Part shown: positions 7,014 to 14,296 of the stretch, in pieces
Position numbering within the stretch: position 1 is the stretch's first letter
Layout: each line of letters starts with the position of its first letter
Assembly: GCA_902363045.1 (NCBI GenBank)
Contig: CABIYX010000007.1
Coordinates: forward strand, 1 to 44,504
Direction: 5' to 3'
DNA from: Clostridiales bacterium
GTDB lineage: Bacteria > Bacillota > Clostridia > Oscillospirales > Oscillospiraceae
DNA length: 44,504 bases
Notes under the pieces: model-generated
Told to the model about the DNA's origin: nothing
Databases searched by the model: none
What the model saw: only the letters and a program-made list of their open reading frames with translations
Made by a program: the position numbers and the translations under genes

Positions 7014-8144
7014 ATGGCGGTTGATTACGGGGACGACGTTGGCGAGATGTTGGTTCGTGCAGTCGGACGTTCTGCGGGACGAGTTTTATCACGTCATGCC
7101 GAGCAGTATTTTGAAGATGCCATCAAAGATTTCTACAAGTCAAAGTTCGAGAAGGAGGTGTTGACCCCGGAAAACGCAGATGCCAAGGCAGAAGACATGG
7201 CATCTCACGAGCAAGTATGTCTGCCTTTTGGCACCAAGGACGATGCAGCGTATTTCACGCAGGTCTGCCGGGATAACGGCATCGCCATGCTTGCGCTTTC
7301 CGATAAGTCAGGAAACGGGTATGTCTACTTCGTAAAAGACGAACTTGAGAAAGTGAAGGACTGCGTACCCCAGTTCTCCGAGGTCATGACCGCACTCAAG
7401 AATCGGGAGATTGCCGAGCAACTTGAGAGCGCTCATCCCATGACCGAAAAGCAGCTCTCTGAACTCGAAAAGGTCGAGACGCTTCCCGACCTCTCATCTC
7501 CGTCACGGGATGATGCCCCGGCACATGGCGAGCATGTCCGCGATGACCGAGCGGATGGCGAATACAACCATACCGAGCACATCCGCGATGAGGTGCTGTC
7601 GGCTCGCGAGCAGTGCCGCGACCTCAGTGATTTCGAGCGCATCCTGAACGAGAAGGGTATCGGCATCGACACCACCAAAGACGGAGAGATGCTGTTCTAC
7701 GAAGCTCGCATCGGCGATGACGGCAAACTCCTGCCCTATGACCACGCCCAGCGCGACTGGGCAGTCGGTGCGAACACATTGAAAGCCAAGTACGCCGTGG
7801 ACGCGACTCATGACTGGTTCGAGAAGCATTTCGACCGGGAGCAGATAGATGTTGCAGACGGCTCTCTTGACATGGAAGGTGCCACCCCGGACATCAATCA
7901 GGGTATCGACTCCCATGACGGGATGGATACGGATAGTCGGACGCTGCGCCTTGAGCGCGAGCAGAACGGCACCGATGTCTCGCCGTCCATGGTACGCGAG
8001 GAGGCCGCCCGAACCCATGACGACGGGCGCGGCTACGACCTGAGTTCAACTGCCAAGGAATGTCGCAGGGCGAGCAGCCAGCTCTCGAAGAGCAATGACG
8101 CACCCGACCGGGACATCTCCGACAAGTTCCAGCAGGAACGCTAG
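7014..8144 (+). CDS. PcfB-like (DUF3801-type) conjugation protein with long acidic tail
   Basis: A 376-residue protein. The N-terminal region (residues about 1-150) contains the DUF3801/PcfB-like core: LPFGTKDDAAYFTQVCRDNG followed by IAMLALSDKSGNGYVYFVKD. PcfB proteins are encoded just before the VirD4/PcfC coupling protein and act as its soluble partner in relaxosome docking, and that is the order here. The remaining 220 residues are acidic and low in hydrophobicity, with repeated HVRDDRAD/HIRDEV-type stretches, and are probably extended. Typical PcfB proteins are shorter, so the tail is unusual. GAAAGGAAG precedes the ATG. No membrane segment is visible. Confidence 0.6.
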   Translation: MAVDYGDDVGEMLVRAVGRSAGRVLSRHAEQYFEDAIKDFYKSKFEKEVLTPENADAKAEDMASHEQVCLPFGTKDDAAYFTQVCRDNGIAMLALSDKSGNGYVYFVKDELEKVKDCVPQFSEVMTALKNREIAEQLESAHPMTEKQLSELEKVETLPDLSSPSRDDAPAHGEHVRDDRADGEYNHTEHIRDEVLSAREQCRDLSDFERILNEKGIGIDTTKDGEMLFYEARIGDDGKLLPYDHAQRDWAVGANTLKAKYAVDATHDWFEKHFDREQIDVADGSLDMEGATPDINQGIDSHDGMDTDSRTLRLEREQNGTDVSPSMVREEAARTHDDGRGYDLSSTAKECRRASSQLSKSNDAPDRDISDKFQQER

Positions 8145-8157
8145 AAGGGAAAGCGAT

Positions 8158-8697
8158 ATGACAGACATACTCGACTATCTTCCCGAACGCCTTGCTGGGA
8201 ACCCGTTGCAGTCAATGAAATCAGACAGCGACATCGAGGCCATCGCGGAGGCTGTCATCAACGCAAGCTCCTTGCGCGACGAGTGCGACAGCGATTCCTT
8301 CTTCAAGGCAACCGCGAAGCAGCTCCTCTCGGCCTGCCTCGGCTATCTGCGCGACTGGTGCTCTCCTGAGCAGCGTACCATGTCCAACCTATCTGCACTC
8401 CTGCGGGCGGCGGTTCCCAGCGAACCGAGACGCAGTGACACCGACCTCGAGAACCTGTTCTATGAAATCGAATCGGGCTGCAAGCGGGTCGTCAGCGCAG
8501 ATGGAATCACGACCTGTTGGGAACCTACGGTTCTTGAGCGCAACGACGGCACCTGTCCGCGCGACACCAACGGCATCCGCCCGGAGGACGACTTCTGCCT
8601 CGGATGCTACAAGCGCTTCGTGCAGGGGGCATCCCCATCCACCCGCACCGCCATCGCCCTGTCCCTTCTGAACGCGCTGCCCAAGCGCAAGGCATAG
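8158..8697 (+). CDS. Small VirD4-like protein lacking ATPase motifs
   Basis: A 179-residue protein. Residues 22-150 align with residues 227-373 of the VirD4 encoded next: DSDI/DTDI, LRDWCSPE/LRDWFPPE, LFYEIESG/LFLQIEEG, CWEPTVLERN/SWEPSLFKRN, GIRPEDDF/GLSPDKDF. The matching part of VirD4 is an insertion between the Walker motifs, so this protein has no Walker A or B and cannot itself be an ATPase. It also has several cysteines (CWEP, CLGC). GAAGGGAAA precedes ATG 8158. Its position between the PcfB-like and VirD4 genes suggests a partner or regulator of the coupling protein. I know of no described family. Confidence 0.65.
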   Translation: MTDILDYLPERLAGNPLQSMKSDSDIEAIAEAVINASSLRDECDSDSFFKATAKQLLSACLGYLRDWCSPEQRTMSNLSALLRAAVPSEPRRSDTDLENLFYEIESGCKRVVSADGITTCWEPTVLERNDGTCPRDTNGIRPEDDFCLGCYKRFVQGASPSTRTAIALSLLNALPKRKA

Positions 8698-8712
8698 GAA
8701 AGGAGGTATGCT

Positions 8713-9870
8713 ATGGCTGAAAGCAAGGGCAACCCTGAAATCAACAAGAAGGTGGCGCGGTCAGCACTTGTCACCGCTCTCATCTCCTGTGCAGGATTCT
8801 ATCTCGGCAACCGCTACTGGGAGGCCATGGCTTCCTATTCCGGCGAGTTCTTTGAGCACTGGGGTGACGGTTTCGTCGCCATGTGGCCGCTCATGGCAGA
8901 TAACCCCATCCATCTCGACATGTCCCCAAACGCTATGCTCGTCGGGCTTGCCATGTGCGTGCTCGTCTGGCTCTTCTGGCTCCGCTATGTGGCCTTCATC
9001 GGCAACTATCGTGCTGGCGAGGAGAGCGGTTCTGCGCGTTGGGGCACCGTGAAGGAGGGCAAGGCGTTCCGCGACCTCAAGACCGAGGACAACAACCTCA
9101 TCTTCACGCAGAACTTCGGTCTCGCCCTCCATCGTCCGAAGTTCAATCCTGAACTTGACCGAAACCTGAATGTTCTGGTTGTCGGCGGTTCCGGCTCGGG
9201 CAAGACGTTCAATTACGTCACGCCCAACATCTGCCAGCTCAACACGAGCTATTTCATCACCGACCCCAAGGGCACGCTCCTCAAGGATGCAGGGTTTCTC
9301 TTCACGGACAACGGATATAAGGTGAAGTCGTTCAACACCATCAACCTCGATGAGTCCATGCACTACAACCCACTCAAGTATGTGAAGACCGACACCGACA
9401 TCCTGTCGTTCGTGAACTGCTACATCATGAACACCAACGGCGACGGCAAGGCGGGAGACCCGTTCTGGGAGAACGCCGAGAAGATGCTCTATACGGCACT
9501 CATCGCGCTTCTCCGCGACTGGTTCCCGCCGGAGGATTACAACCTGTCCAGCCTTCTGACGCTGCTCTCCATGGCTGAGGCTCGCGAGAACGATGAGAAC
9601 TTCCGCTCTCCCCTCGACCTGCTGTTCCTCCAAATCGAGGAGGGCAAGCGCTATATACCGAACGAGGGCGGTGCTCCATCTGTCTCGACGGGCGGAACGG
9701 GTCTCTCCCGCAGCTTCTCCTCCGGCGGTTCCGATGGCTCCGCTTGGTCTTGGGAGCCGTCTCTATTCAAGCGTAACTCGGATGGCGTGAAGCCCGCCGA
9801 CTGCGATGGCCTGTCCCCGGACAAGGACTTCGCGCTGATGAACTACAAGAACTTCAAGGTCGCTGCTGGA
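8713..9870 (+). pseudogene. VirD4/PcfC-type coupling protein, interrupted after residue 386
   Basis: The coupling ATPase of type IV conjugation, which passes the relaxase-DNA complex to the channel. Two membrane segments (residues about 17-35 and 75-96) precede the ATPase domain; Walker A is GGSGSGKT at 158-165. Related proteins I recall are about 600 residues and continue past YKNFKVAAG with a KTLKSI-type stretch and Walker B. Here the match ends exactly at Gly386 (base 9870) and a foreign five-residue tail DVCSK ends at 9888. The interruption coincides with the GATG end of element A at a GA dinucleotide. AGGAGG precedes the ATG. It should be non-functional unless A excises. Confidence 0.88.
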
Positions 9871-9875
9871 GATGT

Positions 9876-10191
<316 letters not shown>

Positions 10192-10563
10192 ATGAAGTCT
10201 ATTTTTGAAGAAATGGGCGGCACATATACGAAGGTTGGCGATTACTATATCCCCGACCTTGCGCTGCCGGAGACCGAGGAATATCAGATCGGTAAGTATG
10301 GCCGTATGCGCCGCCGCTACTTGAAAGAGCATCGTCCCGTCCTTTATGCACACTACCTAACAAGCTGCACCCTGCATGAACATCTTGCAGAGATAGACAA
10401 ATCCTGCAATCAGCGTATGGAGATCATGTGCGAAGCTATGGCACGACTGGAAGGTGTGACCGAGGCACTTAAAGCTACCGATCAAATGGAATGGGTACGG
10501 CGCATGAACAACATTCATAACCGTGCAGAGGAAATTGTTCTGACGGAGCTTGTATATTGCTAA
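10192..10563 (+). CDS. tnpV: TnpV family protein (element B)
   Basis: A 123-residue TnpV protein, a small accessory of Tn4451-type transposons of unclear function, possibly an excision helper. Family features are the GDYYIPDLALPE motif, IGKYGRMRRRYLKEH and the C-terminal MEWVRRMNNIHNRAEEIVL. ATG 10192 has GGGAG 8 bases upstream, better than ATG 10186. It is unusual in lying beside a recombinase fragment of another element rather than directly after tnpX. It resembles the second tnpV at 31716 throughout, so both elements have one. Confidence 0.88.
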   Translation: MKSIFEEMGGTYTKVGDYYIPDLALPETEEYQIGKYGRMRRRYLKEHRPVLYAHYLTSCTLHEHLAEIDKSCNQRMEIMCEAMARLEGVTEALKATDQMEWVRRMNNIHNRAEEIVLTELVYC

Positions 10564-10572
10564 ACACATGTT

Positions 10573-10610
10573 AGCCCCGCATCAGCATGAATGAACGCTG
10601 GTGTGGGGCT
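10573..10610. terminator. Hairpin between convergent tnpV and AlbA-type genes
   Basis: AGCCCCGCATCAGC (10573-10586) pairs with GCTGGTGTGGGGCT (10597-10610), allowing G-T pairs. It lies between two gene ends, so a shared bidirectional terminator is likely, although no long T-run follows. Confidence 0.5.
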
Positions 10611-10623
10611 AATTCTGTATCAC

Positions 10624-11991
10624 TTAGCTCTTTATATTCCAGTAGCCTTTTCGGTCAGACCCGATGCGCTCGATGATTCCTTTTTCCTTCAGCTCCTTCA
10701 GACGCTGAGAAACTGTTTTTCTGCTGATAGATAGCTTATCTGCTATGGTGGTAGATGTGTATGCAGGATCTTCGGAAATCAGGGCCAGAATTTGCATGGA
10801 TTTTTCATCCAAGGTTTCTGTTACCTTTTCTGTTACCTTTTCTGTTACCTTTTCTGTCACCTTGTAGGTGGCAGATCGAATAACCCGATCCTCTGACGCT
10901 GTAAACTGAATCATAATATCGCCGGGATGCACGGTGTACGCAGGAAGCGGGCTTCCATCTTCCTTGCAAGCCTGACAGATTTTCTCAATACCACGTCCCC
11001 AGCTCTCGATGAAGCCGGCCAAATAATACACATTCGCAATCGCCGTGTTGTAAGGGCGGGATGCGTGTTTGGACATCAGGCTGTCTGCCGTCCAGTTGTC
11101 TGGAAGCCTACCACAGTTAGCGATATACAGCTTATCCTCATACACGCTGATCTGAATCGGAACGCCGCTTTCATATTGCTTGTGGCATAGAGCGTTAAGA
11201 AGGGCTTCACGCAGGGCAGCGTCGGGAACAAAATAACGCTCAATGCGCTGCATCCCTTCGTAAGTGATTTTCGCTTTCATATATTTCAGATGGATGACTT
11301 CAATGATCTTGTCAATCTGTTCCAACAAGGAGCCGTGAATTTCATCCTGATAACGGAGATCGGCATCATTCTCGAAAAAGCCGATTTTTGTGTATGCGCC
11401 CAGCTGCCAGCGGTCAGGGTCTTTGCAGAACAGCAGCATCGCTGCGTTGGTATAATACCCGGCATTGGTCAGACGCAGCTTTTCCATTAAATCCGCTTTG
11501 TCCTCGTCTAAAACGCTTTGGTCGATCCGGCCCTTCTTGGCGGCAAGGGTCTTGAATCTCTTGACCAACTCATCATCAATATCATCCAACGTAAATCCCG
11601 GCAAGGGCATATTATCCCACGAAGCACCACGTTTGCGTAGAATGAAGCTCTCCAGTTCTGGGCCAGAAAGGGTCTGCATGGTGCTGCCGCTTCTATAATA
11701 ATAGACACCTTTGCAGTTTATGGCAACGGGATATGGTGGAACAACGATTTCCAGATATTCTTTCCCGTCACGCTCCAGCTGATTGACATCCACCACGATG
11801 CTCATGGCATTTCGGATTTTGTTTGGAACATCCTCCAGCAGCTTGCGGATATTGGGCAGGCCGATAACTTTTCCATCATCGTCACAGCCAATATAAATCT
11901 TGCCGCCCTGTGCATTGGCGAAGCCGCAAATCCATTCCAGATAGTCATCCTTCCACTTAGCTTTCCATTCTATGTTCTGATTTTCAGGCAT
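10624..11991 (-). CDS. AlbA_2/Schlafen-like ATP-binding transcriptional regulator
   Basis: A 455-residue protein. The N-terminus (MPENQNIEWKAKWKDDYLEW, then ICGFANAQGGKIYIGCDDDG) is the AlbA_2/Schlafen-type domain. The middle (ALREALLNALCHKQYESG, then NRP/CGRLPDNW and GFIESWGRGIEKI) matches the HATPase_c_4 region of 'RecG-like' regulators. The C-terminus is a winged helix (TSTTIADKLSISRKTVSQRL). A run of VTEK repeats forms the linker. Start ATG 11991 has GAGG upstream and overlaps the end of the preceding gene by 8 bases. Probably a transcriptional regulator; it is often annotated as a helicase but no helicase motif is visible. Confidence 0.75.
   Translation of the reverse strand: MPENQNIEWKAKWKDDYLEWICGFANAQGGKIYIGCDDDGKVIGLPNIRKLLEDVPNKIRNAMSIVVDVNQLERDGKEYLEIVVPPYPVAINCKGVYYYRSGSTMQTLSGPELESFILRKRGASWDNMPLPGFTLDDIDDELVKRFKTLAAKKGRIDQSVLDEDKADLMEKLRLTNAGYYTNAAMLLFCKDPDRWQLGAYTKIGFFENDADLRYQDEIHGSLLEQIDKIIEVIHLKYMKAKITYEGMQRIERYFVPDAALREALLNALCHKQYESGVPIQISVYEDKLYIANCGRLPDNWTADSLMSKHASRPYNTAIANVYYLAGFIESWGRGIEKICQACKEDGSPLPAYTVHPGDIMIQFTASEDRVIRSATYKVTEKVTEKVTEKVTETLDEKSMQILALISEDPAYTSTTIADKLSISRKTVSQRLKELKEKGIIERIGSDRKGYWNIKS
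10814..10863 (-). repeat. 12-base coding microsatellite (VTEK linker)
   Basis: Four tandem copies of a 12-base unit (TTTTCTGTTACC on the plus strand, the last copy with one change) encode repeated VTEK between the ATPase-like and winged-helix domains. Copy-number change would alter linker length without breaking the frame. Confidence 0.8.
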
Positions 11992-12910
11992 TATTATCAC
12001 CATCCTCTGATTTATTCTTTCCCCGGCTCTTATAAACATTATACTGATTTTTACACCTTGCACTGCAAAAAGCGGAGTTAGCCCGGTTACTCAGGAACAC
12101 TTTCTGACACTGCTTGCACATCCGCAACGGCTTTGTGCTGTCCACCAGCATGAAGCTGAACATCATCTGAATCCCCAACAGCAGGGAATGGAAATCCCAA
12201 TAGATCGTTGGCCTATCCAACAGCTCTATATGATAGGTGGGTGCAATGCCGCCAAATGCAGCCATAGACTTACGCAGCATATTCCGGCTTTCTTCCTCCA
12301 TGGAATCATAGTCATTATAATAGAAGAAAGAGGTCAGCATATTAAATGCCCAATCCTTGAGTTGCTGTGCCACCCAATCGTAAGGCTCTGCATACGCCCG
12401 CTGGAAGCTCATGGTCTTTGCCATCGGCTCGTCCATAAAGGTCATGGTCAGTGCAATCATTGCCCGGTCGCTGGACACATTCCAACTGGATTCCACACCG
12501 TTCTTGACCACATCCAGCTTATCAAAGGGGTAAAACAGGGACAGATACTTCTCCGTCTCCATCGTTTCTTCCTTGATAAAATGGTTCTTTGGCAGATATA
12601 CCGCCTCATAATCCATAAAGGACGGCGTGGTGGGCAGGGCCGTCATCAGGCCCAGCAGCCCATAGTGGGTAATAAATTCCAAGATTGCCTTTTCTACCTC
12701 TGGCTCAGAGCTTTTCTTGCCGTTCATCATCAGCATCCCCACATTCAGAGCATCCAGCACAATGTCCGGGGCTTCCTTGAGTGGGTTATAGACATCCGGC
12801 CTGGCATCCTTTGCCGGGGTGATGTATTTCTTCCCGTCCTTGCCTGTTTTGATTTCATAGCGTTCATACCGCACCCAATGGGAACGGGATTGCTCAAAAA
12901 ATGTATTCAT
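11984..12910 (-). CDS. Hypothetical protein with C-terminal zinc-knuckle (DUF6076-like)
   Basis: A 308-residue protein. The N-terminal 250 residues are mixed helical sequence with no motif I recognise (MNTFFEQSRSHWVRYERYEI start). The C-terminus has a Cys4 finger, CKQCQKVFLSNRANSAFCSARC, followed by a basic tail. The same finger style occurs twice at the end of the TnpX protein of this element. It resembles uncharacterised DUF6076-type proteins. AGGAAGG precedes ATG 12910. It is co-transcribed with and overlaps the AlbA-type regulator, so a DNA-related regulatory role is plausible but not shown. Confidence 0.6.
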   Translation of the reverse strand: MNTFFEQSRSHWVRYERYEIKTGKDGKKYITPAKDARPDVYNPLKEAPDIVLDALNVGMLMMNGKKSSEPEVEKAILEFITHYGLLGLMTALPTTPSFMDYEAVYLPKNHFIKEETMETEKYLSLFYPFDKLDVVKNGVESSWNVSSDRAMIALTMTFMDEPMAKTMSFQRAYAEPYDWVAQQLKDWAFNMLTSFFYYNDYDSMEEESRNMLRKSMAAFGGIAPTYHIELLDRPTIYWDFHSLLLGIQMMFSFMLVDSTKPLRMCKQCQKVFLSNRANSAFCSARCKNQYNVYKSRGKNKSEDGDNNA

Positions 12911-12957
12911 AACGCAAATCCTTCCTTTCGGTCATCTGCTTATCAAATTCAATCAGA

Positions 12958-13836
12958 TCATTCGCTGTCCTTGCTGCTGCCAAGGGCAGCTTTCTTTTTC
13001 CTCGGCTTTGATTTGTTCTCCCGGAGGATAACGGCGTCCTTGCCATAGGCTTTCAGCAAAAGCCCATATTCCTCTAAGAACTGCCGTTCCCGCAGCGTTA
13101 GGCTTCCACAGTCGTTCTGTTTTTCCAAAAGGTAATCATAAACCGCTCTTTGCAGCTTCTTGTGGATATTCTTTCGGAGCTTTCTAATGTTTCGGTCTGT
13201 CTGTCCCCGTATCATACCCACCTGTATGGTGCTGTACTGCCGGATGGACAGGTAATACAGCACTTCCTTCTGATCAATGGTAAGGCTGCGTATCAGCTCA
13301 GAAATAAATGAGCTTGCAACCAACTCATGCAGTTCATAGGGGCAAGAAAAAATGATATCCAGAAAATTGCCGCTGGCAAGCTGGCGGTATCGTGGCAGAT
13401 TCAAATACAGCGGAATCATCTTCGGATTGGGAACTGCCATGTATTCTAACGGAACATCTCCCCGGAGATTTTCATGGTCACGCTCCCGTCGTTCCCGATT
13501 CCGATCCAACCTGTCCCATTCGCTGACAACGTATCGAAAGTCGTCCTCTGTTCTTGCAGCATCCTCCAGCCGTGCCAACGCCTCTGCCCGTATCTGGCGC
13601 TTTAAGCGTTTTTCGCTGACAGGAGCAGCTTCTTCCTCTTCGTCCTCCAGTTCTACGGTGTAGTCCCTTGGGTTTTCGTCCTGCTCCAGCTCTCTTTCCA
13701 GCTCTAAGGCTCGTTCTTCGGAGAGGATTTCCTCTAACTGCTCGTTTTGTATCGTCAGATCGGAGGCTTCATCCCATTCGGTTAGGTCATCACCGTCATC
13801 CGGGAACAGGAGAAATGTTCTATTTTCATCTGTCAT
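12958..13836 (-). CDS. Sigma-70 region 4-like HTH protein
   Basis: A 292-residue protein. The first 90 residues are very acidic (QLEEILSEERALELERELEQ and EDEEEEAA). The second half has helical segments ending in SLTIDQKEVLYYLSIRQYST followed by IQVGMIRGQTDRNIRKLRKN, a sigma region-4-type helix-turn-helix, and a lysine-rich tail. ATG 13836 is preceded by GGAGGT; the upstream ATG at 13872 lacks a ribosome site. It heads the minus-strand operon with the zinc-knuckle and AlbA genes, divergent from tnpW/tnpX across a 250-base gap that must hold both promoters. Confidence 0.65.
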   Translation of the reverse strand: MTDENRTFLLFPDDGDDLTEWDEASDLTIQNEQLEEILSEERALELERELEQDENPRDYTVELEDEEEEAAPVSEKRLKRQIRAEALARLEDAARTEDDFRYVVSEWDRLDRNRERRERDHENLRGDVPLEYMAVPNPKMIPLYLNLPRYRQLASGNFLDIIFSCPYELHELVASSFISELIRSLTIDQKEVLYYLSIRQYSTIQVGMIRGQTDRNIRKLRKNIHKKLQRAVYDYLLEKQNDCGSLTLRERQFLEEYGLLLKAYGKDAVILRENKSKPRKKKAALGSSKDSE

Positions 13837-14086
13837 GACCTCACCTCCGAAAATTTTTTGAATTTCTTTCAAAAACAGTTCCGATTTACACCCCGGATTT
13901 CTCCTATTAGTGAGAGGGTAATCTGATAAGCGGTTATTTAGGTTACTTTTTCAACCCGTATCAAGAGAAAGGAGGACGCAAGTTGCGGTAGCTTTATGAA
14001 ACATGACACAAGATGCCACCGACTTACATCAGTCGGAACCACCATTAGTATATCAAACGAACATGAATTTTTCAAGGAGGAACGCT

Positions 14087-14296
14087 ATGGATAAAAACAA
14101 ACAGGCACAGTATATGATAAGACGTATTGGCGGCACCACCTACAAGGTGAGAGTCGCTTTCAGTGAAAGTGGGAAAGAGACAATGGAGGATAAAATTTTA
14201 CGAATGATACGCAACGAAGTAGTTACAAACGACGGAACTTGTGATATAATTGGTGTACCACAAATGAGCCGTCAGTCTGAAAGGAGCGCATCATGA
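14087..14296 (+). CDS. tnpW: TnpW family protein
   Basis: A 69-residue protein, MDKNKQAQYMIRRIGGTTYK followed by VRVAFSESGKETMEDKIL, the recognisable pattern of TnpW proteins of Tn4451-type elements. AAGGAGG lies 6 bases before ATG 14087; the longer frame from 14003 has no ribosome site. It overlaps tnpX by four bases (ATGA), so the two are translationally coupled. The function of TnpW is not known. Confidence 0.85.
   Translation: MDKNKQAQYMIRRIGGTTYKVRVAFSESGKETMEDKILRMIRNEVVTNDGTCDIIGVPQMSRQSERSAS

Larger units (their letters stand above)
4438..9870. mobile_element. Integrase end of a Tn916-like/ICE conjugative element
   Basis: The segment runs from the point where the DUF262 frame is lost to the last VirD4 codon before element A. 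It holds Int, Xis, Orf8-like and Orf7-like proteins on the minus strand, then PcfB-like, VirD4-like and VirD4 genes on the plus strand. The rest of the element (relaxase, mating channel) should lie beyond the right edge of element A. One 60-base line in this segment (8281-8340) counts to about 62% G+C, while many lines in the cargo of A and B are near 40%. The exact left boundary, 4430-4450, is an estimate. Confidence 0.7.

Noticed and set aside
8761..9633. A 290-codon minus-strand frame opposite VirD4
   Set aside because: High G+C coding sequence opens the opposite strand; the plus-strand frame has Walker A and membrane helices, the minus-strand one has no motif.
10624..11991. RecG-type helicase annotation
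   Set aside because: No helicase motifs are visible; AlbA_2, ATPase-like and winged-helix parts fit a regulator.
12188..13048. A 286-codon plus-strand frame opposite the zinc-knuckle gene
   Set aside because: It spans two minus-strand genes, is rich in rare His/Gln runs typical of antisense frames, and lacks a ribosome site.
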